Shown: piece by piece, positions 8,819-19,022 of the stretch
How the letters are laid out: each line of letters starts with the position of its first letter
How positions within the stretch are numbered: position 1 is the stretch's first letter
NCBI RefSeq assembly: GCF_009852415.1
Contig: NZ_WOXS01000002.1
Span: 2,378,501 to 2,442,500, forward strand
Direction of reading: 5' to 3'
Length of the DNA stretch: 64,000 bases
DNA from: Streptomyces sp. Tu 3180
Lineage (GTDB): Bacteria > Actinomycetota > Actinomycetes > Streptomycetales > Streptomycetaceae
Notes under the pieces: generated by a model
What the model saw: the letters and a program-made list of their open reading frames with translations, nothing else
Told to the model about the DNA's origin: nothing
Database searches by the model: none
Made by a program: the position numbers and the translations under genes

Positions 8819-9538
8819 TTACCCGAGCCTGGGGCGGACTCCGAGTACCGCACTGCCGACGCGCACATGTGTCGCTCCGGCGGCAACGGCCTGTTCGAGG
8901 TCCGCACTCATTCCTGCCGAGACCATGTTCGCAGCCGGATGGGCCTTGCGCAGGTCGGTCGACAAATCCATCAACCGCTCGAACGCGGCCTGTTGACGCC
9001 CGGCGTACTCCCCGGTGAGCGGGGCGACCGTCATCAGCCCGTCCAGCCGCAGCCCCTCGGCCCCGGCGACGAGCCCGGCCAACTCCGCGACGCCGCCGGG
9101 CGCGACACCCCCGCGCTCCCCCCGGCCGCTCTCGCCGGCGTCGAGCGCGACCTGGACGAGGCAGCCCACTTCGCGCCCGGCCCGCACGGCCTCACGGGAG
9201 AGGGCCGTCACCAGCCGGGAGCGGTCGACGGACTGCACGACGTCGGCGTAACCGACCACGGAGCGCACCTTGTTGGTCTGGAGCTGGCCGACGAAGTGCC
9301 ACGAAAGGGGCAGATCCGAGCACTGGGCCGCCTTGGGGGCGGCGTCCTGGTCACGGTTCTCGGCGACGTGGCGCACACCGAGTTCCGACAGGATCCGCAC
9401 ATCGCTCGCCGGGAAGGTCTTGGTGACCACGATGAGGGTGACCTCGTCGCGCGCGCGTCCGGCCGCGGCGCACGCGGCGGCGATCCGCTCCTCCACTCTC
9501 GCCAGGTTCGCGGCGAGTTCGTCCCTACGGTCCTTCAT
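8819..9538 (-). CDS. YggS-family pyridoxal-phosphate homeostasis protein
   Basis: This is a fold-type III, alanine-racemase-like PLP-binding protein with no strong catalytic activity, thought to balance PLP and amino-acid/vitamin B6 pools. The 239-residue product carries the PLP lysine in VVTKTFP (Lys40), the FVGQLQTNK segment and the C-terminal VRVGSAVLG motif. The usual GEN(R/Y)VQEA segment reads [12 protein letters not shown], slightly divergent. The start is ATG at 9538 with GAGGGAC upstream, five nt after the pgeF stop, so the two are tightly linked. The position between ftsZ/pgeF and sepF is standard for Gram-positive dcw clusters. Confidence 0.94.
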   Translation of the reverse strand: MKDRRDELAANLARVEERIAAACAAAGRARDEVTLIVVTKTFPASDVRILSELGVRHVAENRDQDAAPKAAQCSDLPLSWHFVGQLQTNKVRSVVGYADVVQSVDRSRLVTALSREAVRAGREVGCLVQVALDAGESGRGERGGVAPGGVAELAGLVAGAEGLRLDGLMTVAPLTGEYAGRQQAAFERLMDLSTDLRKAHPAANMVSAGMSADLEQAVAAGATHVRVGSAVLGVRPRLG

Positions 9539-9543
9539 GTCCC

Positions 9544-10272
9544 TCAGTCCAGCCACACATAGCCCGCGAGCCGCCCGGTGGTGCGGTCGCGCCGGTACGA
9601 GAAGTGATCCCCCGACTCCAGCGTGCACACCGGCGACTGCTCCCGGTCGCGCACCCCGAGCCGTTCGAGCTGCGCGTGCACCCCCGCGCCCACGTCGACC
9701 GCCGGTGTGCCCCAGCTCGTCCGGGCGTGCGCCGCCGGCTCGACGGCCGCCACCGCGGCGCGCATCTCCTCCGGCACCTCGTAGCACCGGCCGCAGACGG
9801 CGGGTCCGGTGCGGGCGACGATCCGGGAGGGTTCGGCGCCGAGTTCCGTCATGGCCCGTACGGCGGCGGGGACCACCCCGGCGACCAGTCCGGGCCGGCC
9901 CGCGTGGGCCGCGGCGACGATCCCGGCGACGGGGTCGGCGAGCAGCACCGGCACGCAGTCGGCGGTGAGCACGGCGAGGGCGAGACCCCGCCGCGCCGTG
10001 ACGATCGCGTCCACCTCGGGGACCGGGCGGTCGCCCCAGGGCCCGTCGACCACGACCGCGTCGGCTCCGTGCACCTGGTTCATCCAGACCACCCGGGCCG
10101 GGTCGACGCCGAGGGACTTGGCGGCCAGGTCCCGGTTGGCGCGTACGGCGCCGGGTTCGTCGCCGACCGCTCCGCCGAGGTTGAGCTCCTCATACGGAGC
10201 GGCGCTCACCCCGCCCCACCGGTCGGTGAAGGCGAAGTGCGCGCCGCTCACGCTCCCGCGCCGTCCTATCAC
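9544..10272 (-). CDS. pgeF: Peptidoglycan editing factor PgeF (YfiH/YlmE, laccase-domain protein)
   Basis: This 242-residue protein belongs to the multicopper-polyphenol-oxidase-like YfiH family. Bacterial members help exclude non-canonical residues from peptidoglycan stems, and related proteins have purine nucleoside phosphorylase/deaminase activity. Metal-site motifs are visible: NQVHGAD, TADCVPV and AAHAGRPG. The last is usually AHAGWRG, so the tryptophan is replaced here. The GTG start at 10272 overlaps the ftsZ TGA stop (GTGA), which indicates translational coupling to ftsZ. The exact substrate in this organism is not visible from sequence. Confidence 0.92.
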   Translation of the reverse strand: MIGRRGSVSGAHFAFTDRWGGVSAAPYEELNLGGAVGDEPGAVRANRDLAAKSLGVDPARVVWMNQVHGADAVVVDGPWGDRPVPEVDAIVTARRGLALAVLTADCVPVLLADPVAGIVAAAHAGRPGLVAGVVPAAVRAMTELGAEPSRIVARTGPAVCGRCYEVPEEMRAAVAAVEPAAHARTSWGTPAVDVGAGVHAQLERLGVRDREQSPVCTLESGDHFSYRRDRTTGRLAGYVWLD

Positions 10273-11462
10273 TTCAGGAAGTCCGGTACGTCCAGTTCCT
10301 CGGCCGCGCTGTCGTAGGTCCGCGACGGCGGGACCGGCGGCTGGGCGACCGGGATGTCGTTCACCGGCTCCGGGACCACCGGCTCCGGGTCCTCCTTCGG
10401 CTTGACGCTGCCGAGCGAGCCGAAGGAGGGGCGGCTCTCCGGCTGCCGCGCCGGGGCCGGCTCCTCGCGCTTGACCGACGACGAACCGAGGACGTTCTCC
10501 CGCTTGGCCGGCGGCTGGCCCCCGTCGAAGCCGGCCGCGATCACGGTGACCCGGACCTCGTCGCCGAGGGCGTCGTCGATCACCGCGCCGAAGATGATGT
10601 TGGCCTCCGGGTGGGCGGCCTCGCTCACCAGCTGGGCGGCCTCGTTGATCTCGAACAGACCGAGGTCGCTGCCGCCGGAGATGGAGAGCAGCACGCCGCG
10701 GGCGCCGTCGATGGAGGCTTCCAGCAGCGGGGAGGAGATGGCCATCTCGGCGGCGGCCACCGCGCGGTCGTCGCCGCGGGCCGAGCCGATGCCCATGAGG
10801 GCCGAACCGGCCTCCGACATGACCGACTTCACGTCGGCGAAGTCGAGGTTGATCAGGCCGGGCGTGGTGATGAGGTCGGTGATGCCCTGGACACCGGAGA
10901 GCAGGACCTGGTCCGCCGACTTGAAGGCGTCGAGGACCGAGACCTGGCGGTCCGAGATGGACAGCAGCCGGTCGTTCGGGATGACGATGAGGGTGTCGAC
11001 CTCTTCGCGGAGCTCGGCGATGCCGTCCTCGGCCTGGTTCGCGCGGCGCCGCCCCTCGAAGGTGAACGGGCGCGTGACCACGCCGATGGTGAGGGCACCG
11101 AGCGAGCGGGCGATGTTGGCCACGACGGGCGCGCCGCCGGTGCCGGTGCCGCCGCCTTCACCGGCCGTCACGAAGACCATGTCGGCCCCCTTGAGGACCT
11201 CCTCGATCTCCTCGCGGTGGTCCTCGGCGGCCTTGCGGCCGACGGCCGGGTTGGCTCCGGCGCCGAGTCCGCGGGTGAGTTCACGGCCGACGTCGAGCTT
11301 GACGTCGGCGTCGCTCATCAACAGGGCTTGCGCGTCGGTGTTGATGGCGATGAACTCGACGCCCTTGAGACCGACCTCGATCATCCGGTTGATGGCATTG
11401 ACACCACCGCCGCCGACACCGATGACTTTGATGACTGCGAGGTAGTTCTGCGGTGCTGCCAC
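10269..11462 (-). CDS. ftsZ: Cell division GTPase FtsZ
   Basis: FtsZ is the tubulin-like GTPase that forms Z-rings; in Streptomyces it makes vegetative cross-walls and sporulation ladders. The 397-residue product has the GTP-binding glycine run GGGTGTGG at 103-110 and the T7 synergy loop N205-L-D207-F-A-D210. A variable Pro/Ser/Glu linker leads to the conserved C-terminal peptide DVPDFLK that binds SepF. The GTG start at 11462 is preceded by GAGAGG. The 289-nt leader upstream is AT-rich for this genome and probably holds several promoters, including a developmental one. The downstream pgeF start overlaps the stop. Confidence 0.99.
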   Translation of the reverse strand: MAAPQNYLAVIKVIGVGGGGVNAINRMIEVGLKGVEFIAINTDAQALLMSDADVKLDVGRELTRGLGAGANPAVGRKAAEDHREEIEEVLKGADMVFVTAGEGGGTGTGGAPVVANIARSLGALTIGVVTRPFTFEGRRRANQAEDGIAELREEVDTLIVIPNDRLLSISDRQVSVLDAFKSADQVLLSGVQGITDLITTPGLINLDFADVKSVMSEAGSALMGIGSARGDDRAVAAAEMAISSPLLEASIDGARGVLLSISGGSDLGLFEINEAAQLVSEAAHPEANIIFGAVIDDALGDEVRVTVIAAGFDGGQPPAKRENVLGSSSVKREEPAPARQPESRPSFGSLGSVKPKEDPEPVVPEPVNDIPVAQPPVPPSRTYDSAAEELDVPDFLK

Positions 11463-11751
11463 GTCGAAGGCCTCTCGCCTCGAGTTACGTGTCGCCGGAT
11501 CACCGGGACGCGGTTGCGTCTCGCGATCCGACGACGGATGCCGAATGGGACGGTCCGTAGCGCCGACCCGAACCCTAACGTTTAAGTTTAGGGTTACCAG
11601 TGTGTCTGTTCCCTGGAGTCTTCTGAACAGGACACTAAGTCGACAAGCGGCGCCCGTTCAACGAACACGCCGAACCTCCCGTTTTTCTTTTCACCCTATG
11701 TGATCAGCCATAGCGCTGCCCAGCCAGGGTGCTGGCCTGCGTCGACGCGCG
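11463..11751 (-). promoter_or_regulatory. ftsZ leader/promoter region with inverted repeat and GACAC motifs
   Basis: This ftsQ-ftsZ spacer is the least GC-rich stretch of the dcw cluster. It contains an inverted repeat AACCCTAA (11571-11578) / TTAGGGTT (11588-11595). It also has a facing pair of GACAC motifs, GTGTC at 11602-11606 and GACAC at 11631-11635; GACAC is the core of sites bound by the sporulation regulator WhiA. A pyrimidine-rich TTTTTCTTTTC block lies at about 11681-11693. S. coelicolor ftsZ is known to have several promoters in this spacer, one developmentally controlled. I cannot assign individual start sites here. Confidence 0.6.
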
Positions 11752-12546
11752 TCAACTCCCCGATGACGCGGGGGCCGTGGGAACGCTGACGTCGAAGTGC
11801 CGCGCACCGGGAGCCGCTTTCATCAGGGCGGTGAGGGCGCGGGCCTTCGCGGCCCCCTTCTCGCCGCTCCCCCAGTCGACCGTCCTGCCGTCCGTCAACC
11901 GCAGCGAGATGTCGTCGTAGGAGCGGACCTTGACGCTGCGGGTCGCGCGCGCGACGGGGTCCGGGACGGCGGCGGCGACCCGCACCGCCTCCCGCACCAG
12001 CCGGTCCTCGCCGAAGCGCCGCAGGCTCGCGGCCGCGGAACCGGTCCGGGAGACGGCCAATTCCAGCGCGGGCACGCCCCGGGGAGCCCGAGAAACCGTG
12101 GCGAATCGGACACCTTCATTGTCCACTTCGATGAACTTTCCGCCCTTTTTCACGATAAGGACCGCAGTGCGCTCGGTCACTTTCAGCTCGATTTCGCGCG
12201 GCCAGGAACGCACCACGTCAACCGTGTCGATTCGGGGCAATTCCCGGGCAAGCCGTGCCTCGATCGCCTCGGTGTCCACGGAAACCAACTGCTCCCCGAG
12301 CGGGACGTCCGCGGCGTCCCGCACCTGCGCGGGCGCCAGGACCCGGGTACCGGACACGGACACCCGCTCCACGCGCACGAGGTCCGAGCCGTACAGCAGC
12401 CAGAAGGTCCCGCTCCCGAGGAACGCGAGGGCGACGGCCAGGACGACGAGCACCCGGAGGCGCCGTCGCCGGGACCGCAGGACGGGCGGCGGGCCGGACG
12501 ACCCCTGGCGGCGCTCACCGCGCTCGGCGGTGGTCGATCCGGCCAC
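11752..12546 (-). CDS. ftsQ: Cell division protein FtsQ/DivIB
   Basis: FtsQ is a bitopic divisome protein linking early and late components, with most of its mass outside the membrane. The 264-residue product has a basic cytoplasmic N-terminus, one membrane segment at about residues 29-52 (LRVLVVLAVALAFLGSGTFW), a POTRA domain right after it (VERVSVSGTRVLAPAQV) and the FtsQ/DivIB beta domain. The start is GTG at 12546 with AAAGGAG 7 nt upstream. murG ends 13 nt upstream. In streptomycetes FtsQ is needed for sporulation septa but not for growth. Confidence 0.95.
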   Translation of the reverse strand: MAGSTTAERGERRQGSSGPPPVLRSRRRRLRVLVVLAVALAFLGSGTFWLLYGSDLVRVERVSVSGTRVLAPAQVRDAADVPLGEQLVSVDTEAIEARLARELPRIDTVDVVRSWPREIELKVTERTAVLIVKKGGKFIEVDNEGVRFATVSRAPRGVPALELAVSRTGSAAASLRRFGEDRLVREAVRVAAAVPDPVARATRSVKVRSYDDISLRLTDGRTVDWGSGEKGAAKARALTALMKAAPGARHFDVSVPTAPASSGS

Positions 12547-12559
12547 GCACGCGCTCCTT

Positions 12560-13654
12560 TCAGTGGTGGTGGCGCGAGGCGATCGCCTCGTACACCATGC
12601 CGACGAGCAGGTCGTCGGCGTCCCGGCGGCCGAACTCGGCGGCGGCGCGGGACATCTCGTACAGCCGGTGCGGATCGGCGAGCACGGGCAGGACGTTGTG
12701 CTGCACCCACTCCGGCGTCAGTTCCGCGTCGTCGACCAGCAGGCCGCCGCCGGCCTTGACCACCGGCTGGGCGTTGAGCCGCTGTTCGCCGTTGCCGATG
12801 GGCAGCGGGACGTAGGCGGCCGGGAGTCCGACGGCGGAGAGCTCGGCGACGGTCATCGCGCCCGCGCGGCAGAGCATCATGTCGGCCGCGGCGTACGCGA
12901 GGTCCATCCGGTCCAGGTAACTTACCGGGATGTAGGGGGGCATCCCCGGCATCTGGTGCACCTGCGGCAGTTCGTTCTTCGGGCCGACCGCGTGCAGGAT
13001 CTGGATCCCGGCCTGCTGGAGCCACGGAGCCACCTGCTGGACGACCTCGTTCAGCCGGCGGGCGCCCTGCGAGCCGCCGGAGACCAGCAGCGTCGGCAGG
13101 TTGGGGTCGAGCCCGAACGCGGCGCGGGCCTCGGGGCGCACGGCGGCCCGGTCCAGCGTGGCGATGGAGCGGCGCAGCGGGATGCCGATGTAGCGGGCGC
13201 CCCGCAGCTTGCTGTCGGGCGTGGAGACGGCGACCTGGGCGGCGTAGCGGGAGCCGATCTTGTTGGCCAGGCCGGGCCGGGCGTTGGCCTCGTGGATCAC
13301 GATCGGCACGCCGAGCCGCTTGGCGGCGAGGTAGCCGGGCAGGGCGACGTAGCCGCCGAAGCCGACCACGGCGTCCGCCTTGGTGCGCTCCAGGATCTGC
13401 TCGGTCGCCTTGATCGTGCCGCGCAGCCGGCCCGGGACGGTGATCAGCTCGGGGGTCGGCTTGCGTGGCAGTGGTACGGCGGGGATCAGCGCCAGCTCGT
13501 ACCCGCGCTCGGGTACCAGGCGCGTCTCGAGGCCGCGCTCCGTGCCCAGGGCCGTGATGCCCACGGTCGGGTCCTGCCTGCGCAGAGCGTCCGCGAGGGC
13601 GAGCGCGGGCTCGATGTGGCCCGCGGTTCCTCCGCCGGCGAGTACGACATGCAC
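12560..13654 (-). CDS. murG: UDP-GlcNAc:lipid I GlcNAc transferase MurG
   Basis: MurG is a peripheral membrane glycosyltransferase that adds GlcNAc to lipid I to make lipid II on the cytoplasmic face. The 364-residue product is of normal length and has the N-terminal glycine loop [10 protein letters not shown] at about 8-17. The second Rossmann domain carries [12 protein letters not shown] and the UDP-GlcNAc-binding [11 protein letters not shown] segment. The GTG start at 13654 gives VHVVLAGGG. The gap to ftsW upstream is 6 nt and to ftsQ downstream 13 nt, so all three are probably translated from one message. Confidence 0.97.
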   Translation of the reverse strand: MHVVLAGGGTAGHIEPALALADALRRQDPTVGITALGTERGLETRLVPERGYELALIPAVPLPRKPTPELITVPGRLRGTIKATEQILERTKADAVVGFGGYVALPGYLAAKRLGVPIVIHEANARPGLANKIGSRYAAQVAVSTPDSKLRGARYIGIPLRRSIATLDRAAVRPEARAAFGLDPNLPTLLVSGGSQGARRLNEVVQQVAPWLQQAGIQILHAVGPKNELPQVHQMPGMPPYIPVSYLDRMDLAYAAADMMLCRAGAMTVAELSAVGLPAAYVPLPIGNGEQRLNAQPVVKAGGGLLVDDAELTPEWVQHNVLPVLADPHRLYEMSRAAAEFGRRDADDLLVGMVYEAIASRHHH

Positions 13655-13660
13655 CGAAAT

Positions 13661-15013
13661 TCACCGCTCTCCGGACGAGCGCGCCGCAGTGGCGCGCCGT
13701 CGCATCGTGTTCCATCTCCGGGGCCGCTGAGAACCCCTGGTCCGCTTTTTACCAAAGCGGGGTTGCCGCATCGCAAGCGCCATCCGTGCAGCGGGGTCCT
13801 CACGCGCGAAGGCGATCAGCAGCCCGATGGCGAACATGGTCGGCAGCAGGGCGGATCCTCCGTAGGAGAACAGCGGGAGCGGGACACCGGCGATCGGCAG
13901 CAGACCGAGCACCGCACCGATGTTGATCACGGCCTGGGCCGTGATCCAGGTGGTCACGCCTCCCGCGGCATACCTCACGAAGGGGTCCTCCGTGCGTCCG
14001 GCCACGCGGATGCCCGCATAGCCTAGAGCCGCGAAGAGGGCGAGCACCGACAGCGTCCCCGCCAGCCCCAGTTCCTCACCGGTGACGGCGAAGATGAAGT
14101 CGGTGTGGGCTTCGGGGAGTTGGCCCCATTTCTCCACACTCGCACCGAGTCCGGAACCGAAAATTCCGCCGGAGGCGAGGGCGTAGATCCCGTGCACCGC
14201 CTGCCAGCAGTCGACCGGTCCCGACTGGGGTTCGGTGGCTCCGAGGCAGGAGAGCCGCGCCATGCGGTTGGGGCTGGTGCGGATGAGGATCACGCCGAGC
14301 AGGGCGGCCACGGACAGCACACCGGCGAACAGCCGCGTGGGCGCCCCGGCCAGCCACAGCAGGCCGAACAGGATCGCCGTCAGGATGATCGCCGTGCCCA
14401 TGTCGCCGCCGAGCATGATCAGCCCGAGCAGCATGAAGGCGGCCGGCACCAGCGGCACCAGCATGTGCTTCCACTGGGTCAGCAGCCGCTTGTCCTGCTT
14501 GCGGGCGAGCAGATCGGCGCCCCACAGCACCAGCGCCAGCTTGCCGAACTCGCTGGGCTGGATCTGGAAGGAGCCGCCGAGGGCGATCCAGTTCTGGTTG
14601 CCGTTGACCGCGACCCCTATCCCCGGCACCTGCACCAGGACCATCAGGAAGACGGCGCCCGCGAGGATGGGGTAGGCCAGCGCCCGGTGCAGCCTCACCG
14701 GCATCCGGGAGGCCACGAGCAGCAGCACGGCGCCGATCACGGCGGCCAGCAGCTGCTTGCGGAAGAAGTAGGAGCCCGGCAGGGACATCTGCAGCGCGGT
14801 GATCTGGGAGGCCGAGTAGACCATCACCAGGCCGAGCACGGTGATCAGCGCGCTGCCGCCGAGGATCAGGTAGTACGCGGTCAGCGGCCGGTCCCAGGCC
14901 CTGCGGGCCCGCGTGTGCAGGGTGCGCAGGGGGTTCTCGCGCGGGGGCCGGGGTGCGGCGGGCCTGCGGACGGCCCGCTGCACGGGCGGTCCGCCGGTAC
15001 GGCTACTGGACAT
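13661..15013 (-). CDS. ftsW: SEDS-family septal peptidoglycan polymerase FtsW
   Basis: FtsW polymerises lipid II at the septum together with its cognate class B PBP, FtsI. The 450-residue product has a basic cytoplasmic N-terminus of about 55 residues and then about ten membrane segments. Family motifs include NQNWIALGG, QPSEFGKLALVLW, GGDMGTA, TDFIFAVTGEELG and PLPLFSYGGSALL. ATG at 15013 is chosen because GGAGG sits 5 nt upstream, although the frame remains open far upstream as a shadow of murD. The 95-nt gap to murD is the widest in this part of the cluster and could hold a promoter. Confidence 0.96.
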   Translation of the reverse strand: MSSSRTGGPPVQRAVRRPAAPRPPRENPLRTLHTRARRAWDRPLTAYYLILGGSALITVLGLVMVYSASQITALQMSLPGSYFFRKQLLAAVIGAVLLLVASRMPVRLHRALAYPILAGAVFLMVLVQVPGIGVAVNGNQNWIALGGSFQIQPSEFGKLALVLWGADLLARKQDKRLLTQWKHMLVPLVPAAFMLLGLIMLGGDMGTAIILTAILFGLLWLAGAPTRLFAGVLSVAALLGVILIRTSPNRMARLSCLGATEPQSGPVDCWQAVHGIYALASGGIFGSGLGASVEKWGQLPEAHTDFIFAVTGEELGLAGTLSVLALFAALGYAGIRVAGRTEDPFVRYAAGGVTTWITAQAVINIGAVLGLLPIAGVPLPLFSYGGSALLPTMFAIGLLIAFAREDPAARMALAMRQPRFGKKRTRGSQRPRRWNTMRRRATAARSSGER

Positions 15014-15108
15014 CACGGCCTCCGCTGCACGCCGGACAGGTGTACGCCGGACAAGGCCTCGACGGTGCCACGCGTCCCTCCCAAGGTCGCCCGGCGCAGC
15101 CGGCCGGG

Positions 15109-16551
15109 TCAGGCGCCGAGCTCGCGCACCGCCCGGGCGAACGCCTCGCCGCGCCTGTTGTAGTTGGCGAACATGTCCATCGAGGCGCAGGCCGGGGCCA
15201 GCAGCACCGTGTCGCCGGGCCGGGCGAGCCGCCGCGCCTCCTGGACGGCCTGGAGCATCGCCCCAGTGTCGGTCCGGTCGAGGTCGACCACCGGTACCTC
15301 GGGGGCGTGTCGCGCGAGGGCTTCGCGGATCAGGGCGCGGTCCCGGCCGATCAGGACGGCGCCGCGCAGCCGCTTCGCCGCCCCCGCGACCAGTTCGTCG
15401 AAGGTCGCGCCCTTCGCCAGGCCGCCCGCGATCCACACGATCGACCCGTACGCCGCCAACGAGGCCTCGGCGGCGTGCGTGTTGGTGGCCTTGGAGTCGT
15501 CGACGTAGGCGACGCCGTCCACGTCGGCGACGTGCGCGATGCGGTGGGCGTCCGGGGTGAAGGCCCGCAGGCCGTCCCGTACGGCGCTCGCGGGCACCCC
15601 GAAGGCGCGGGCGAGGGCGGCGGCCGCGAGGGCGTTGGCGATGTTGTGCGGGGCCGGCGGGTTCACGTCGGAGACCTCGGCCAGCTCCTGGGCGTTCCTG
15701 TGCCGGTTCTCCACGAAGGCGCGGTCGACCAGGATGCCCTCCACGACGCCGAGTTGGGAGGGGCCCGGGGTGCCCAGGGTGAAGCCGACGGCGCGGCAGC
15801 CCTCCTCGACGTCGGCCTCGCGGACCAGGTCCTCGGTGGCCTTGTCGGCGACGTTGTAGACGCAGGCGACGCGATTGCCCTCGTAGACGCGGCCCTTGTC
15901 CCTGGCGTACGCCTCCATGGAGCCGTGCCAGTCGAGGTGGTCGGGGGCGAGGTTCAGCACCGCCGCCGAGTGGGCGCGCAGGGAGGGCGCCCAGTGGAGC
16001 TGGTAGCTGGACAGCTCCACGGCGAGCACGTCGTAGCGCTCCTCGCCGAGCACCGCGTCGAGCAGCGAGACGCCGATGTTGCCGACGGCCGCGGTGCGCA
16101 GGCCCGCCGCCTTCAGGATGGAGGCGAGCATCTGGACGGTCGTCGTCTTGCCGTTGGTGCCCGTGACGGCGAGCCACGGGGCGGCGTCGGGGCCGCGCAG
16201 CCGCCAGGCGAGTTCGACGTCGCCCCAGACGGGGACGCCGGCCCGCCCGGCGGCGGCGAACAGCGGCTTGTCGGGCTTCCAGCCGGGTGCGGTGACGATC
16301 AGGTCGGTGCCCTCGGGCAGGGTGTCGCCGTCGCCGAGGCGGACGGTGACGCCGAGCCGTTCCAGCTCGGCCGCCTGGGCCCGGGCGCGCTCGTCGTCGC
16401 CGTCGTTGACGACCGTGACGCGCGCGCCGAGGCCGTGCAGCGCCTTGGCCGCCGGGACGCCGGAGACGCCGAGCCCGGCGACGGTGACGTGCTTGCCCTG
16501 GAAGTCCGGGCGTTCCGAAGACACCGAGGAGGTCACTTGTCCGCTGCCCAT
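15109..16551 (-). CDS. murD: UDP-MurNAc-L-alanine:D-glutamate ligase MurD
   Basis: MurD adds D-glutamate to UDP-MurNAc-L-Ala in the cytoplasm using ATP. The product of 480 residues has the N-terminal Rossmann motif VAGLGVSG (24-31), the ATP loop GTNGKTT at 131-137, the central-domain segment [11 protein letters not shown] and the C-terminal DDSKATN motif. Two starts are possible: ATG at 16551, overlapping the end of mraY by 19 nt, and GTG at 16536, forming a GTGA overlap with the mraY stop (475 residues). Neither has a clear Shine-Dalgarno, consistent with coupling to mraY. I list the longer form. Confidence 0.95.
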   Translation of the reverse strand: MGSGQVTSSVSSERPDFQGKHVTVAGLGVSGVPAAKALHGLGARVTVVNDGDDERARAQAAELERLGVTVRLGDGDTLPEGTDLIVTAPGWKPDKPLFAAAGRAGVPVWGDVELAWRLRGPDAAPWLAVTGTNGKTTTVQMLASILKAAGLRTAAVGNIGVSLLDAVLGEERYDVLAVELSSYQLHWAPSLRAHSAAVLNLAPDHLDWHGSMEAYARDKGRVYEGNRVACVYNVADKATEDLVREADVEEGCRAVGFTLGTPGPSQLGVVEGILVDRAFVENRHRNAQELAEVSDVNPPAPHNIANALAAAALARAFGVPASAVRDGLRAFTPDAHRIAHVADVDGVAYVDDSKATNTHAAEASLAAYGSIVWIAGGLAKGATFDELVAGAAKRLRGAVLIGRDRALIREALARHAPEVPVVDLDRTDTGAMLQAVQEARRLARPGDTVLLAPACASMDMFANYNRRGEAFARAVRELGA

Positions 16552-17606
16552 CCCGCGTAGAAGAGGCCCAGTCCGACGATCACACAGATGCCCTGGATGA
16601 TCCAGAAGCGGACCACCACGAGGACTTCGGACCAGCCCTTGAGTTCGAAGTGATGCTGGAGCGGCGCCATCCGGAAGACCCGCTTCCCGGTGAGCCGGAA
16701 GGAGCCGACCTGGATGACCACCGACATGGTGATGAGGACGAACAGACCGCCGAGGATGGCGAGCAGCAGCTCGGTGCGGGAGCAGATCGCGAGACCCGCG
16801 AGCACACCGCCGAGCGCCAGCGAACCGGTGTCGCCCATGAAGATCTTGGCCGGGGAGGTGTTCCACCACAGGAAGCCGAGGCAGGCGCCCATCAGCGCGG
16901 AGGAGACGACCGCGAGGTCGAGCGGGTCGCGCACCTCGTAACAGGCGCCCGGGTTGGTCAGTTCCAGGGCGTTGGCGCACGACTCCTGGAACTGCCAGAC
17001 GCCGATGAACGTGTAGGCGCCGAAGACGAGCACGGAGGCGCCGGTGGCCAGACCGTCCAGGCCGTCGGTCAGGTTCACGCCGTTCGACATCGCGAGGATC
17101 ATGAACAGCGCCCAGACCACGAACAGCACCGGGCCGATGGTCCAGCCGAAGTCCGTGATGAACGACAGCTTCGTGGAGGCCGGGGTGTTGCCGCGGGCGT
17201 CCGCGAACTGCAGCGAGAGCACCGCGAAGGCGATGCCGACGATCAGCTGGCCGGCCATCTTCGCCTTGGCCCGCAGACCCAGCGAACGCCGCTTGACGAT
17301 CTTGATGTAGTCGTCCAGGAAGCCGACCAGGCCCATGCCGACCATGAGGCCGAGCACCAGCAGGCCCGAGAAGGTCGGCGGCTTGCCGGTGATCACCTTG
17401 CTGAGGAAGTAGGCGGCGACCGTCGCCAGGATGAAGGCGATGCCGCCCATGGTCGGCGTACCGCGCTTGCTGGCGTGCTCGCGCGGGCCGTCGTCACGGA
17501 TGTACTGGCCGTACCCCTTGCGCGCGAGCAGCTTGATCAGCAACGGGGTGCCGATCAGCGTCAGGAAGAGGCCGATGACACCTGCGAACAGGATCTGATT
17601 CATCAT
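16533..17606 (-). CDS. mraY: Phospho-MurNAc-pentapeptide transferase MraY
   Basis: MraY transfers phospho-MurNAc-pentapeptide to undecaprenyl phosphate, giving lipid I, the first membrane step of wall synthesis. The 357-residue polytopic protein has about ten membrane segments. Family motifs include [19 protein letters not shown] with paired aspartates, [12 protein letters not shown] and [12 protein letters not shown], which carries the metal-binding aspartate. The [13 protein letters not shown] motif is present as QHHFELKGW. The first ATG at 17606 overlaps the murF TGA; a second ATG follows directly. murD starts before mraY ends, so this is a coupled block. Confidence 0.98.
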   Translation of the reverse strand: MMNQILFAGVIGLFLTLIGTPLLIKLLARKGYGQYIRDDGPREHASKRGTPTMGGIAFILATVAAYFLSKVITGKPPTFSGLLVLGLMVGMGLVGFLDDYIKIVKRRSLGLRAKAKMAGQLIVGIAFAVLSLQFADARGNTPASTKLSFITDFGWTIGPVLFVVWALFMILAMSNGVNLTDGLDGLATGASVLVFGAYTFIGVWQFQESCANALELTNPGACYEVRDPLDLAVVSSALMGACLGFLWWNTSPAKIFMGDTGSLALGGVLAGLAICSRTELLLAILGGLFVLITMSVVIQVGSFRLTGKRVFRMAPLQHHFELKGWSEVLVVVRFWIIQGICVIVGLGLFYAGWAADK

Positions 17607-19018
17607 CGGGCTGCGACCTCACCCTCGGCACCGGTCTCGAGCAGCGCCTGCGCCACGCTCTCGAGCCCGACCGAACGGGACGCCTTCACGAGTACGACGT
17701 CTCCCGGGCGCAATTCGCTGCGCAACAGGTCGACCGCCGCCTGTGCGTCGGACACGTGCACCGACTCCTCACCCCACGAACCCTCGTTATATGCGCCCAG
17801 TTGCAGCCAGGCGGCTTCCCTGCCCCCGACCGCGACGAGCTTGCTGACGTTGAGCCGGACGGCGAGCCGTCCGACCGCGTCGTGCTCGGCGAGCGCCTCG
17901 TCCCCGAGCTCGGCCATCTTGCCGAGCACCGCCCACGTGCGACGCCCGTTGGCCATGGCCGCGAGCGCGCGCAGGGCGGCCCGCATGGACTCGGGGTTCG
18001 CGTTGTAGGCGTCGTTGACGACCGTCACGCCGTCCGGGCGCTCGGTGACCTCCATCCGCCAGCGGGAGAGGGAGCCCGCCTCGGAGAGTGCGCGGGCGAT
18101 CTCGTCTGCGGGCATGCCCAACTCGTGGGCGACGGCGGCCGCGGCGAGCGCGTTCGACACGTGATGCTCACCGTACAGGCGCATGGTCACATCGGATGCA
18201 CCGGAGGGTGTGTGAAGCCTGAAGGAAGGCTGTCCGCTGTCCGTGAGTCGCACGTTCTCGGCCCGAACGTCCGCTTCGTCGGACTCTCCGAAAAGAACCA
18301 CCTTCGCCTTCGTACGGGAGGCCATGGCCCGCACGTAGGGGTCGTCCGCGTTGAGGATCGCGGCGCCGCCCTCCTCGGCCGGGGGCAGGGACTCGACCAA
18401 CTCGCCCTTCGCCTGCGCGATCTGCTCCCGGCCGCCGAACTCGCCGATGTGGGCGGAGCCGACGTTCAGGACGAGACCGATCTTCGGGGGCGTCAGACCG
18501 GTGAGGTAACGGATGTGGCCGATCCCGCGGGCGCCCATCTCCAGCACGAGGAACTTCGTCTCCTCGGTGGCGGTGAGGGCGGTGAGCGGCAGCCCGATCT
18601 CGTTGTTGAGCGAACCGGGGGTGAAGACGGTCGGCCCCTTGCGCTGCAGCACCTGCGCGATGAGGTCCTTGGTGCTGGTCTTGCCGGCCGAGCCGGTGAG
18701 CGCGACGAGGGTGGTGCCGAGGCGTCCGACGACGTGCCGGGCGAGGGCGCCGAGGGCCGCCTGGACGTCCTCGACGACGATCGCGGGCACGCCGACCGGG
18801 CGGGAGGCGAGCACCGCCACCGCGCCCGCCCCGACGACCTGGGCCGCGAAGTCGTGGCCGTCCACGCGCTCGCCGGTGAAGGCGACGAAGAGGCTGCCCG
18901 GACCCGCCTCCCGCGAGTCCCGGACGACCGGTCCGGTGACCTGGACGGAGGGGTCCGGTATGTCGTGCGTCTGCCCGCCGACGACTTCTGCGATCTCGGC
19001 GAGGGAGAGGGCGATCAC
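17603..19018 (-). CDS. murF: UDP-MurNAc-tripeptide:D-Ala-D-Ala ligase MurF
   Basis: MurF adds the D-Ala-D-Ala dipeptide to complete the UDP-MurNAc-pentapeptide. The 471-residue product has the ATP loop GSAGKTST at 109-116, the central-domain [10 protein letters not shown] and [12 protein letters not shown] segments, and the C-terminal [11 protein letters not shown] motif of the Mur ligase family. The GTG start at 19018 lies 4 nt after the murE stop, and the stop overlaps the mraY start, so murE-murF-mraY-murD form an almost gapless block. Length and motif order are normal. Confidence 0.97.
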   Translation of the reverse strand: MIALSLAEIAEVVGGQTHDIPDPSVQVTGPVVRDSREAGPGSLFVAFTGERVDGHDFAAQVVGAGAVAVLASRPVGVPAIVVEDVQAALGALARHVVGRLGTTLVALTGSAGKTSTKDLIAQVLQRKGPTVFTPGSLNNEIGLPLTALTATEETKFLVLEMGARGIGHIRYLTGLTPPKIGLVLNVGSAHIGEFGGREQIAQAKGELVESLPPAEEGGAAILNADDPYVRAMASRTKAKVVLFGESDEADVRAENVRLTDSGQPSFRLHTPSGASDVTMRLYGEHHVSNALAAAAVAHELGMPADEIARALSEAGSLSRWRMEVTERPDGVTVVNDAYNANPESMRAALRALAAMANGRRTWAVLGKMAELGDEALAEHDAVGRLAVRLNVSKLVAVGGREAAWLQLGAYNEGSWGEESVHVSDAQAAVDLLRSELRPGDVVLVKASRSVGLESVAQALLETGAEGEVAAR

Positions 19019-19022
19019 AAGT

